The notes below the pieces were generated by a model. The model was given only the letters and a program-made list of their open reading frames with translations. It had not been told where the DNA came from and did not search any database. Positions 50,690 to 59,697 of a stretch of 64,000 nucleotides of DNA are shown piece after piece; the first letter of the stretch is position 1, and the number at the start of each line of letters is the position of its first letter. The stretch is from Chryseobacterium sp. SNU WT5 (GTDB taxonomy: Bacteria; Bacteroidota; Bacteroidia; Flavobacteriales; Weeksellaceae): assembly GCF_007362475.1 (NCBI RefSeq), contig NZ_CP041687.1, positions 1,674,001 to 1,738,000 on the forward strand, in the 5' to 3' direction. A program made the position numbers and the translations under genes.

Positions 50690-53542
50690 ATGAATGTGAA
50701 ATTACAAACATTGAGCGTTGGAGCTATGTTTTTTGTTGGAGCTATTATGGCATCAGCACAAACTACTTCAGACACTGTAAAAGTTAGCGACATTGAAGAA
50801 GTTGTGGTTGTAGGTTTTGGACAGAAAAGAACTGTTCAAGAAATGACAGGCTCCGCAAGTACAATGAAAGCAGACAGGATCAAAGAGGTGCCAGTTGCAT
50901 CTGTAGATAAAATGCTACAAGGTAGAGTATCAGGTGTGCAGACAGGAAGTTCTTCGGGGCAGCCTGGTGGGATGGCGAGTGTGCGAGTTAGAGGGATTTC
51001 TTCTATCAACGGTGTTGTTTCTCCAATTTATGTAGTAGATGGAGTTAGAGTTGCTTCAGGCGATTTAACAACAGGAAATACGACAGGGAATATCTTAGCA
51101 AGTATGAATCCCGATGATATTGAAAATATTACCGTCTTGAAAGATGCGGTTTCTACTGCTGTTTATGGTGCAGATGCTGGTGCTGGTGTAATTATTATTA
51201 CGACTAAATCTGGTAGAAAAGGAAAGGCTAAATTTAATCTTTCAATGAATACTGGTATGAATGAGCGTGCTATTGAAGGGCATAAATCATTTAATATTAC
51301 GCAGTGGAGAGAGTATTTAGCTCATGCTGTAATGAATACTTATAATGACAATCCACAATATGGTGTAGCGTTCAACAATCTTGCAGAAGTTTATACTTAT
51401 CTGGAAGATGGTGAAGAGGGGGCAGATTTGCAAAACATCTTTACAACTACGAACGATACAGACTGGAGAAAAGAAACGCAGAAAACTGGTTATCAGCAAA
51501 ATGTTGATTTTAACATGTCTGGAGGAAATGATAAATTAACTTATTATTCATCTGCTAACTATTTCAGTCAGGAAAGTATTGTTAAAAATTCCGGATTTAG
51601 TAGATTAGCTTTTACAACAAAAGTTGGTTATCAAGCAACTGATAAATTAAAAGTTACTACTGATTTTCAAGTGTCTCACACCAATTTGAAAACTTTAAGC
51701 GAAGGTGGTGCGTTTTCTAATCCAATTTTAGCACAGTATTTTAATAGACCTTCTGATCCAGTTAGAAACCCTGATGGTACTTTTTATTGGAACCCTAGTA
51801 ATTCTAGATTGTCGAATGGGTTATATAATATCCCATACCTACAAGAAAATAATTATTCCAAAGGAGGCACATTAAGAGGATATGCTAATCTAGGGATAGA
51901 ATATAAAATTTTCAAAGATTTAACTTATAAGTTTGTTTTCTCTCCTGAATATATCAACATTGAGGAAGATACGTATTGGAATCCATTGCATGGTGATGGG
52001 TATACTTATGGTGGTTACCAAAGAACTTCAAACAATAGATATTTTAACTTCAATCTTCAGAATATCTTAGATTGGAATCATAAATTCGGAATGCATAATG
52101 TAGGTGCTACTTTGATTCAGGAAGCTTACAAAACCGACAATAAATTTATTTCTGCTACTGGTATTACGGTAGGTACTCCAACTCTTCAAACCTTAAGTAA
52201 CTTTATCGTTCCTTATGGGTATAGTGGAACAGAAGGGAATAGTTCTAGATATGGTTATGCTGTAACGGGTCACTACGACTATAACAGATTGATTTTATTA
52301 GATGGTTCATTCAGAAGGGATGTGCTTTCTCAGTTCGTGCCGGAAAAAAAGGCTGGTAATTTCTGGTCTGTTGGTGTAGGGCTTGACTTGGCTCGAATCA
52401 ATTTCATTAAAGATATTAATGTACTGTCTCAAATGAAATTTAGAGCTTCTTACGGTAAGTTAGGAAATCAGGTAAGTGCAAATCCTTACGCGCTTTATTC
52501 TTATACTAGTAATTATAATGATTTTGCAGCAGGTGGATATTCTGGATTGTACAATCCGAATCTTTCATGGGAAACTGTTAATCCATTGAATATTGGTCTA
52601 GATCTAGGTTTTTGGAATAACAGAGTAACTTTGTCTGCAGAATATTTCAACAAAAAAACGAAAGATCTTATCTATAATTTGCCACTATCTGGATCGCAGG
52701 GTCTTACTTCTTATGTGGATAATATTGGTAGCCTCGTAAATAAAGGATTTGAATTTTCCTTAAATGCAGATATCTTTAAAGGTGATAGAAGTCAATTTAC
52801 ATGGGACTTAGGATTTAACCTTTCTACTTTGGATAATGAAATTACTGAACTTTATGGAGGAGATGTTAATACAGGATCAACCACGATTAGAGTTGGTGAA
52901 AGTGTTAGAACTTGGTATCTTAAAAAATGGGCTGGCGTAGATGCCGCAAACGGAGATCCGTTATGGTATAAAGATGGTGTTGGTGGTGAAACTACCAATG
53001 ATTATGCTTCTGCTAAACAAGCTGTTCAAGGATCAATGTTAAGTAATCTTTATGGTGGATTAAACACTAGAATGGGTTACAAAGGCTTTGCTTTAGATCT
53101 GCAGTTTACTTATGGATTTGGTGGTAAAATTCTTGATGATTGGGGTACTTATCTTTATTCTGATGGTTACTATTCCGATAGTTATCCTGGTTATGCTGAC
53201 GTGATTGGTAATTTCTGGACTCCAGAAAACACCAATGTAGACAATCCAAAACCAGTGTATGCATTCGGTAATAAAAACTCTTACAGAATTTCTGACCGTT
53301 TACTTTATGATTCTGATTATATCAGATTAAGTAATGCGAAATTCTCGTACTCTTTCGAAAACAACATCCTAAACGGAACTGGTCTTACAGGAGTGCAAAT
53401 TTATGTAATGGCAAACAATGCATGGACTCATGTATTTGATGACAAACTTAAATTTGACCCAGAGATCAATATTGCGGGATCATCAAATTTAGGATTACCA
53501 ATTCTTAAGTCGTTTTTATTTGGTGTTAATTTAAGCTTTTAA
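50690..53542 (+). CDS. SusC/RagA family TonB-dependent outer-membrane transporter
   Basis: Outer-membrane transporter of about 950 residues working with the lipoprotein encoded next. Start chosen at ATG 50690, where a signal peptide begins (MNVKLQTLSVGAMFFVGAIMASAQ); a longer frame from 50567 adds an unlikely hydrophobic stretch. The plug domain has the typical IEEVVVVGFGQKRTVQEMTGS, SSGQPGGMASVRVRGISSI and PIYVVDGV; the barrel ends in ...LFGVNLSF. The usual N-terminal carboxypeptidase-regulatory domain is absent. Substrate unknown. Several TAnnTTTG-like boxes occur at 50580-50635. Confidence 0.93.
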   Translation: MNVKLQTLSVGAMFFVGAIMASAQTTSDTVKVSDIEEVVVVGFGQKRTVQEMTGSASTMKADRIKEVPVASVDKMLQGRVSGVQTGSSSGQPGGMASVRVRGISSINGVVSPIYVVDGVRVASGDLTTGNTTGNILASMNPDDIENITVLKDAVSTAVYGADAGAGVIIITTKSGRKGKAKFNLSMNTGMNERAIEGHKSFNITQWREYLAHAVMNTYNDNPQYGVAFNNLAEVYTYLEDGEEGADLQNIFTTTNDTDWRKETQKTGYQQNVDFNMSGGNDKLTYYSSANYFSQESIVKNSGFSRLAFTTKVGYQATDKLKVTTDFQVSHTNLKTLSEGGAFSNPILAQYFNRPSDPVRNPDGTFYWNPSNSRLSNGLYNIPYLQENNYSKGGTLRGYANLGIEYKIFKDLTYKFVFSPEYINIEEDTYWNPLHGDGYTYGGYQRTSNNRYFNFNLQNILDWNHKFGMHNVGATLIQEAYKTDNKFISATGITVGTPTLQTLSNFIVPYGYSGTEGNSSRYGYAVTGHYDYNRLILLDGSFRRDVLSQFVPEKKAGNFWSVGVGLDLARINFIKDINVLSQMKFRASYGKLGNQVSANPYALYSYTSNYNDFAAGGYSGLYNPNLSWETVNPLNIGLDLGFWNNRVTLSAEYFNKKTKDLIYNLPLSGSQGLTSYVDNIGSLVNKGFEFSLNADIFKGDRSQFTWDLGFNLSTLDNEITELYGGDVNTGSTTIRVGESVRTWYLKKWAGVDAANGDPLWYKDGVGGETTNDYASAKQAVQGSMLSNLYGGLNTRMGYKGFALDLQFTYGFGGKILDDWGTYLYSDGYYSDSYPGYADVIGNFWTPENTNVDNPKPVYAFGNKNSYRISDRLLYDSDYIRLSNAKFSYSFENNILNGTGLTGVQIYVMANNAWTHVFDDKLKFDPEINIAGSSNLGLPILKSFLFGVNLSF

Positions 53543-53553
53543 AAGATAGAACA

Positions 53554-54975
53554 ATGAAAAATATATTTAAAATAGGCATGGTATCCCTCGGGGTCCTTGC
53601 TGCGACATCTTGTAGTAATGATTTTGTCGAGAGAGAATTTAAACAATCTGTAATTCAATCGGATCTTACTACTGTTCAAGAGATCCAGTCATTTGTAAGA
53701 GGTGCTTATGTATCCATGAGATCTTCTACTTATTATGGGCGTGATTATCTTGCATATGGAGAGATCAGATCAGATGAAATGTTTAGTAATGGGGGAAGTG
53801 GGTATTATAATACTGTAAGACAGTATACCATGCTTTCTAGTGATGCTTACGCTAGAGATACTTATAATCAGATTTATACAATGGTCGGTAAAACGAACAT
53901 TGTAATTAATACAGATATAAATAAAATTACAGGTACTAGCGCTGATGTTGCGAAAGCAGAATATTATCAAGGTCAGGCTTATGCATTAAGAGCACAAGGT
54001 TTTTTCGACTTGCTAAAATTGTATGGTCAACAGTACACAGGAGGTACTTTAGGAGTAGTGATTCCTACAAAGTATGATCCGAAAGCTTTAGTTGGAAGAA
54101 GTACGATCGCTCAAACCGAGACGCAGATTGAAAATGATTTCAATAAAGCATTAGCAATGATGACTGCGAGAGTAGCAAATGATACTCCATCTAATAAGAC
54201 CGAGCTTTCCATCAATGCTTTGAAAGTATTAATGGCTAGATTTTACCTTTACAAAGGTGATTATCCTAAAGTAAGATCACTTACTAATGATGTTATTGGT
54301 AAATATAGTGTTGTAGCTAGAGATCTTTATCAACCATCCTTTGATTTCACATTAAGAGGGGCTGCACCTAATGCAATTTGGGAGCTGGAAGTAGGAACAG
54401 ATTCTTCTTTATCAACAAGTTCTTATAATCAGATTATGAGTTACAATGGATATAAAAATCTTGTTGTTAATCCTGTTGCAGTAACAAAATATGCAAGCAA
54501 TGATATCAGAAAAGGTTTGTTTATTTCTGATGGAACTTATACTTATCTTTCTTATCAAACCAGAGGTAAATACCTTAATAGAACAGGAGCTGATAATATC
54601 AAAATGATCAGATATGAAGAAGTTCTTTTGAACGGAGCAGAAGCTGAATTAAACGGTGGGGATCCAGCGAAAGCCCTTTCATACTACAAACAAATCTTAG
54701 CAAATAGATTAGGTCCAATCACAGTTGGTTCGGTTGTAACTTCTGTTCAAGATCAGCTAAATGCAATTACTTCAGTTAGTTTAGCGACCATTAAACTGGA
54801 AAGAAGTAAGGAATTGATTGGTGAAGGATTCAGACAGTGGGATCAATTGAGATGGGGTGATACTTCTTTCAAACCTACAGCTGTAAACATTAATAAATTA
54901 GCTTTCCCAATACCAAGATCAGAAACGGATATCACTGGGACACCAGTAGTTTCTAACCCTGGTTATGATAACTAA
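53554..54975 (+). CDS. SusD/RagB family nutrient-binding lipoprotein
   Basis: A 473-residue surface lipoprotein; signal peptide with lipobox cysteine C20 (LAATSCSND). SusD hallmarks: AYALRAQGFFDLLKLYGQQY, TPSNKTELSINALKVLMARFYLYKGDY, and near the end LERSKELIGEGFRQWDQLRWG plus AFPIPRSE. It caps the SusC transporter 11 nt upstream. No glycoside hydrolase, sulfatase or protease gene is adjacent, so the ligand may be a peptide or another compound rather than a glycan. Confidence 0.94.
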   Translation: MKNIFKIGMVSLGVLAATSCSNDFVEREFKQSVIQSDLTTVQEIQSFVRGAYVSMRSSTYYGRDYLAYGEIRSDEMFSNGGSGYYNTVRQYTMLSSDAYARDTYNQIYTMVGKTNIVINTDINKITGTSADVAKAEYYQGQAYALRAQGFFDLLKLYGQQYTGGTLGVVIPTKYDPKALVGRSTIAQTETQIENDFNKALAMMTARVANDTPSNKTELSINALKVLMARFYLYKGDYPKVRSLTNDVIGKYSVVARDLYQPSFDFTLRGAAPNAIWELEVGTDSSLSTSSYNQIMSYNGYKNLVVNPVAVTKYASNDIRKGLFISDGTYTYLSYQTRGKYLNRTGADNIKMIRYEEVLLNGAEAELNGGDPAKALSYYKQILANRLGPITVGSVVTSVQDQLNAITSVSLATIKLERSKELIGEGFRQWDQLRWGDTSFKPTAVNINKLAFPIPRSETDITGTPVVSNPGYDN

Positions 54976-54997
54976 TATTTAATTTTCATATCAAATG

Positions 54998-55022
54998 AAG
55001 GCTCTCAAGTTTTGAGAGCCTT
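54998..55022 (+). terminator. Rho-independent terminator of the susCD pair
   Basis: AAGGCTCTCAA pairs perfectly with TTGAGAGCCTT around a 3-nt loop, followed by more T. It lies 22 nt after the susD stop. The following 170 nt to 55190 hold no gene I can support. Confidence 0.93.
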
Positions 55023-55191
55023 TTTTAGGTAATAATTCGTGAATTTTTGAGGGTCATGTATAGTCAGGAGCAGATTCAGTAGTCCAATCAGGTTCCGTAT
55101 TTTTTAACTTCAGAAGGTTTGCAATATATGCTGGTGTAAAAATGAAATCTTATCAGCTGAAAGAGTATTTAATAAGTCAATCTTATGAATA

Positions 55192-55226
55192 AAAAAAGTT
55201 ATTGAAATCAATTCAATAACTTTTTT
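55192..55226 (-). terminator. Bidirectional hairpin terminator
   Basis: AAAAAAGTTATTGAA (55192-55206) and TTCAATAACTTTTTT (55212-55226) form a perfect 15-bp stem with a 5-nt loop. The A and T runs make it functional in both directions; it lies just downstream of the minus-strand gene at 55255. Confidence 0.88.
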
Positions 55227-55254
55227 GTAGTAGTATGTTCTATATCTTATTGAC

Positions 55255-55950
55255 CTATAGCGTGTTGATGTAGGTTACTAATTTTATTAAATCAGATTCT
55301 TTACTGAAATTAATTTTATTCTTTTTTATAAAAGTTTCGGAATCTTTATAACGGGCAGACGAAGGCTTGCTAGCTAACCAAGCATTAAACTCTTTTGCAT
55401 TCTTAGGGAATTTGGTATAGGTTTCCCCATCAAAAATCAAAATGGTATCCTTGGCTCTTTCAAAATATGGATTTTTTTGTTTTAAATAGGAATTTGTCGT
55501 ATTATTATTATACTCTACAATTTGAATATTTTCTTTCTTATAAAGAGAGAATGTCCCGTTTTCTTTAAGCAACTCAACGAGATATCCATTTCTGTTTTTT
55601 CCGTCTAAACTATAATTTTTTAAAACATATCTTTTATTACTCTCAACAAAAGTGATATTCATTTCACCTACCTTCTGAATATAATTTAAAGCATTATTGA
55701 TTTTAAACTCCATCTCGTCCTCATATATATTATATCTTACTAAAGGAGCTGTTTGATTATATCCATCGATTTTCACTGCGGAAAATCGTCGATCACTATA
55801 CGGCAAACCGTCTATACCATCGTAAGATTTAAACTGTGTGTTTTTTACGTTGAAAATATCCCCATTAGAATTATTGAAAACCTGCACATCTGTCATTACC
55901 TGGGAAGAGCAAATCATTGGAAAGAGTAGTATTATTAAAGTCTTTTTCAT
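55255..55950 (-). CDS. Exported protein of unknown function
   Basis: A 231-residue protein with a signal peptide (MKKTLIILLFPMICSSQ). No family recognised. The central part is beta-rich (SAVKIDGYNQTAPLVRYNIYEDEMEFKI-type segments) and the C-terminal part has YTKFPKNAKEFNAWLASKPSSARYKDSETFIKKNKINF, probably helical. The EDEMEFKI region resembles Bacteroidetes secreted proteins that modify or bind surface components, but that is weak. Minus strand, with a TATATTTG box 22 nt before the ATG and a hairpin terminator after it. Confidence 0.6.
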   Translation of the reverse strand: MKKTLIILLFPMICSSQVMTDVQVFNNSNGDIFNVKNTQFKSYDGIDGLPYSDRRFSAVKIDGYNQTAPLVRYNIYEDEMEFKINNALNYIQKVGEMNITFVESNKRYVLKNYSLDGKNRNGYLVELLKENGTFSLYKKENIQIVEYNNNTTNSYLKQKNPYFERAKDTILIFDGETYTKFPKNAKEFNAWLASKPSSARYKDSETFIKKNKINFSKESDLIKLVTYINTL

Positions 55951-56115
55951 TTTGATATAATTTATATTGTAACAAATATAACCAATTCCCGATTATGTTA
56001 CTAGTAGTAGTTGTTTATAAGCTGGAAGGTTAAACCTTTTTCAGAGATTATTCAATAATCATTATTATTCATGTACTTAATCAAGCGATAGATTTTTTAT
56101 TAATTCCGATTTCTT

Positions 56116-56123
56116 TACATTTG
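56116..56123 (+). promoter_or_regulatory. -7 box of the porin-bshC promoter
   Basis: TACATTTG, with TTTT 19 nt upstream (56093-56096) in place of TTTG. It ends 17 nt before the porin ATG. Confidence 0.55.
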
Positions 56124-56140
56124 TACCCCAATACTAAAGA

Positions 56141-58066
56141 ATGAAATATCTTTTTATCTCTATTTTTTTCTGTTTTTCTTTTCATGCTCAAACTCTTAAT
56201 AAAACAGACTCCAACAGACTGATCTCTCAGGATACTGTGGTGGTAGATTCCGGTAAGCAAGACTCTTTGAAAATTTTCAAACCAACCATTAACGATTATA
56301 CTTATAGAACTCAATTTTCAGAAAAGAAAGTTTTTGAAAATGAACTTAGTAGTGACAAGACCTACATTTTCTCGCAGTACAACGATCAGGATAATTTTGG
56401 AAAGGTTCAGTTTGCTAATATCGGTTCAGGGTTTCAACCTTTAGTTTATAAAGTGAATACCGAACAGAATCTATCGCTTTTACCGAGTAACAAAACTTAT
56501 TTTATTAAAGAAATTGATCAGATACGTTATTACGACGTAAAAACACCCACGACTACTTTTGTATATCATAATGCTGTTAAAAATGGCGCAGTTCTTCATA
56601 CGACTTATACCCAAAATATAGGTAAAGATTTTAATTTTGCTGTAGAATATACGGGACTGAGATCACAAGGGAATTATCTTAATTCTTTAGCATCCAATAA
56701 CAATACGCAGTTTTCCGGACACTATTTGTCAAAAAATGGAAAATACGAAGCTTTCGCTCATTTTACTCATCAGAATGTAAACAATCAAGAGAATGGTGGT
56801 ATTGCAGATGTTAATTTATTTCTCAATGGAAGCTCTAACTTTAATAATCGTGAGAATTTACAGGTGAACCTAAATAATTCTAATTCTCAATTTAGCTACA
56901 GACGCTATTATTTCAGTCAAGAATTTAAACCTTTTGCTTCAGAGCGATTTCCTTTTAAAATTAGACATACTATTTTCCATCAGGGTAATAAATTTTATTA
57001 TCAACAATCGTCCTTGGAATCCTATTATAATACAAATCCTACCGATTTGATTGACTATTCAAATTCATCAAAAAAATATTCTAAGAACTTAAGTAACACG
57101 GTTAGTATTCTATTTGATAAAAAAAACTTTAAACTTGATGCAGGTATTCGTTATCAAAATATAAAATTAGGGATAGGGCAAGAACTCCCTTCTTATTTAA
57201 ATATTCCACAGGAATTATCAGAGAATCGCCTTGGAGCTGTTGGGAATATCGTAGTGAAGCTCTGGGATAAAGTAGAACTTAATTCAAATCTGGAGCTTTC
57301 TAGTGGAAAACAGTTTGGTAGTTATTTGCGGTCACAGAATCTTTTGAAGTTCGAACCTATTCCAGGTTATTTTGTGAATGCTAAAGTTAATTTTCAAACT
57401 TCTTCACCAAGTTTTAATTTATTGATCAATCCGTCCGTCTACCGCAGATTTAATTATTATTTAGAGAATCCCAAAAATGAAGCGATTACAGAAATAGGTG
57501 GAGATGTTAATTTGAAGTGGTTTAAAAGTAACGTATTCGCTAACTTTTACCGAATCGATAATTTTACATACTTAAATGAAATGTCGCAGCCGCAGCAGAG
57601 TTCCACGTCAATGAATATTTCGCAGATTGGGGGTGAAGCTACCTTTTCGTACGGAAAGTTTCATATTAACCCAAAAGTATTGTTTCAAAGTGCATTGGGA
57701 AATAATGATTTAATTCCTATGCCTAATTTTGTTGGTAGAGCAAATCTATATTGGCAGTCGAAAGCTTTTAAAGAGGCTGCTGAAATACAAACAGGTATAA
57801 AAGTACATTATTTTTCTAAGTTTGCCTCGCGAGAATATTTCCCCGTTGTGAACGAGTTTATATTGCCGAGTCAGAACTCTTATTCTATTGGCGGACAGCC
57901 AATTGCTGATGTTTATTTTAATTTGAAAGTAAAAAGAATGACCATCTTTATTGAGGGTCAACATCTTAATACTACCTTTATGAAGAATAATTCATTTACT
58001 GCACCTAATTATCCTCTCTACGATTTTAGATTAAATCTTGGGATAGTATGGTATCTTTTTAGCTAA
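56141..58066 (+). CDS. Putative outer-membrane porin (Porin_10 type)
   Basis: A 641-residue exported protein with a signal peptide (MKYLFISIFFCFSFHAQ), then an N-terminal segment with DYTYRTQFSEKKVFENELS and a long series of amphipathic strands rich in aromatic residues and asparagine, ending LNLGIVWYLFS. This fits the Bacteroidetes putative porin family. Channel substrate unknown. It lies 9 nt before bshC, whose TTG start suggests coupled translation; a functional link is not evident. Confidence 0.78.
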   Translation: MKYLFISIFFCFSFHAQTLNKTDSNRLISQDTVVVDSGKQDSLKIFKPTINDYTYRTQFSEKKVFENELSSDKTYIFSQYNDQDNFGKVQFANIGSGFQPLVYKVNTEQNLSLLPSNKTYFIKEIDQIRYYDVKTPTTTFVYHNAVKNGAVLHTTYTQNIGKDFNFAVEYTGLRSQGNYLNSLASNNNTQFSGHYLSKNGKYEAFAHFTHQNVNNQENGGIADVNLFLNGSSNFNNRENLQVNLNNSNSQFSYRRYYFSQEFKPFASERFPFKIRHTIFHQGNKFYYQQSSLESYYNTNPTDLIDYSNSSKKYSKNLSNTVSILFDKKNFKLDAGIRYQNIKLGIGQELPSYLNIPQELSENRLGAVGNIVVKLWDKVELNSNLELSSGKQFGSYLRSQNLLKFEPIPGYFVNAKVNFQTSSPSFNLLINPSVYRRFNYYLENPKNEAITEIGGDVNLKWFKSNVFANFYRIDNFTYLNEMSQPQQSSTSMNISQIGGEATFSYGKFHINPKVLFQSALGNNDLIPMPNFVGRANLYWQSKAFKEAAEIQTGIKVHYFSKFASREYFPVVNEFILPSQNSYSIGGQPIADVYFNLKVKRMTIFIEGQHLNTTFMKNNSFTAPNYPLYDFRLNLGIVWYLFS

Positions 58067-58075
58067 ATATTACGC

Positions 58076-59659
58076 TTGAAAAAACTTACTCACATACCGT
58101 TTTTAGAACTTGAAAGCATTCCGCAGCTGATCAAAGATTTCCTCACGCAGAAAATTGTTGGTTTTGAAGATAAAGTTTTTAATTTTGAAAATGTAGAAAG
58201 ACAGATAATACTAAAAGAACAATCTTTCAGTTCTTCATATAGAAGTGTCCTGCTGCAAGTTTTAAAAGACCAATACGAAGGTTGCCAATTAACTGCTTCC
58301 CAAAATCAAAATATACAGTATTTATCTAAAGATGCTTTTACCATAACTACAGGACACCAACTCAATCTTTTTACGGGACCTTCCTTTTTTGTTTATAAAA
58401 TTTTGCAAACCATTAAATTTGCTGCAGTTTTAAATGAGAAATATTCCACTAAAAAATTTGTACCTATATTTTGGATGGCATCAGAAGATCATGATTTTGA
58501 AGAAATCAATCATTTCAAAACAGAGTCCAACTATTACGAAACAAAAGCGAAATCTGGTGGTGCAGTAGGAAGAATAAAGATAGAAGACGATTTCTTTCTT
58601 CAACAGTTTGAAGAAGAATTTGAAAACTCTGTTTTCGGGACCGAGTTGATTTTACTTTTAAAAAGAGCATATAGGAAAGGAAACACGCTTGCTCAAGCCA
58701 CAAGAATTATTGTTCAGGAGCTTTTTTCTGAATATGGACTGTTAGTTATTGATGGTGATGACGACAGATTGAAAGCCGAAATGAAAACCCCTTTCAAAGA
58801 AGAACTTTTACAACAGAATTTATACAACACTACCAAGGAAACAGTTTCTTTTCTATCCCATGAATATGGAAAAGTACAGGTGAATCCCCGCGAGATTAAT
58901 TTATTTTACCTCTCAGAAACCCGGGATAGAATTGCTTTCGAAAATGGTAAATATGTGATTGTTGATAAAGACCTGCATTTTTCTAAAGAGGAAATCTTAG
59001 AAGAATTGGAAAGTCATCCGGAAAGATTTAGTCCTAATGCTTTAATGCGACCTGTTTTCCAAGAAACTATCTTACCAAACATCGCTTACATTGGTGGAAA
59101 TGCAGAAATCATGTATTGGCTGGAATTGAAAGATTATTTCAAACATTTAAACCTTCCATTCCCACTTTTGATTCCTCGTAATTCGATGTTGATGATCCCT
59201 CAGAAAACGATTTCAAAAGCCGAGAAATTGGATTTGCGAATTACTGATCTGTTTAAAAACTTCTCCACATTATCAAAGAAAATCTTATTAAAGGATAACA
59301 GGATTTTAAATTTATTAGATGAACAGGAAATTATTTTAACCAAGCATTTTGCGCAATTAAAGAATCAGGCGGAATCGACAGACAAAACGTTTGGTAATTT
59401 AGTGCAAGCTGAGCAAACTCGTCAGCTGAAATCTTTTGAAAGAATGAAGAAAAGATTATTACGGGCAGAAAAAATTAAACAACACGAAAAGTTAGAGCGG
59501 TTAGAAAATATTTTTCTCTCCGTACATCCCGGAAAGATCTGGCAAGAAAGAACATATAACTTCTCTGTGTTCTATTCGGATCTTGGAAAGGAGTGGTTGG
59601 ATACTTGTTATGAGGGAATGGAAATTGACAATTCAGAATTAATAATTTTTACTGTTTAA
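58076..59659 (+). CDS. bshC: Bacillithiol biosynthesis cysteine-adding enzyme BshC
   Basis: Adds cysteine to GlcN-malate in the last step of bacillithiol synthesis, giving the cell its low-molecular-weight thiol. The 527-residue length fits. Recognisable pieces: ITTGHQLNLFTGPSFFVYKI, FWMASEDHDFEEINHF, NALMRPVFQETILPNIAYIGG, AEIMYWLELKDYF and the C-terminal coiled coil (ERMKKRLLRAEKIKQHEKLERL-type region). It starts with TTG at 58076. bshA and bshB are not in the window. Confidence 0.95.
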   Translation: MKKLTHIPFLELESIPQLIKDFLTQKIVGFEDKVFNFENVERQIILKEQSFSSSYRSVLLQVLKDQYEGCQLTASQNQNIQYLSKDAFTITTGHQLNLFTGPSFFVYKILQTIKFAAVLNEKYSTKKFVPIFWMASEDHDFEEINHFKTESNYYETKAKSGGAVGRIKIEDDFFLQQFEEEFENSVFGTELILLLKRAYRKGNTLAQATRIIVQELFSEYGLLVIDGDDDRLKAEMKTPFKEELLQQNLYNTTKETVSFLSHEYGKVQVNPREINLFYLSETRDRIAFENGKYVIVDKDLHFSKEEILEELESHPERFSPNALMRPVFQETILPNIAYIGGNAEIMYWLELKDYFKHLNLPFPLLIPRNSMLMIPQKTISKAEKLDLRITDLFKNFSTLSKKILLKDNRILNLLDEQEIILTKHFAQLKNQAESTDKTFGNLVQAEQTRQLKSFERMKKRLLRAEKIKQHEKLERLENIFLSVHPGKIWQERTYNFSVFYSDLGKEWLDTCYEGMEIDNSELIIFTV

Positions 59660-59670
59660 TTTTAAAGCAG

Positions 59671-59678
59671 TATTTTTG
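59671..59678 (+). promoter_or_regulatory. -7 box before the LysM protein gene
   Basis: TATTTTTG, with TTTA 19 nt upstream (59648-59651), ending 19 nt before the ATG at 59698. Confidence 0.5.
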
Positions 59679-59697
59679 TAAATATTTACTCTAAAAG

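Noticed and set aside
55023..55190. Possible decayed gene between the susD terminator and the next hairpin
   Set aside because: Short peptide-like stretches occur in different frames, but none has a recognisable homologue or start, so nothing can be supported.
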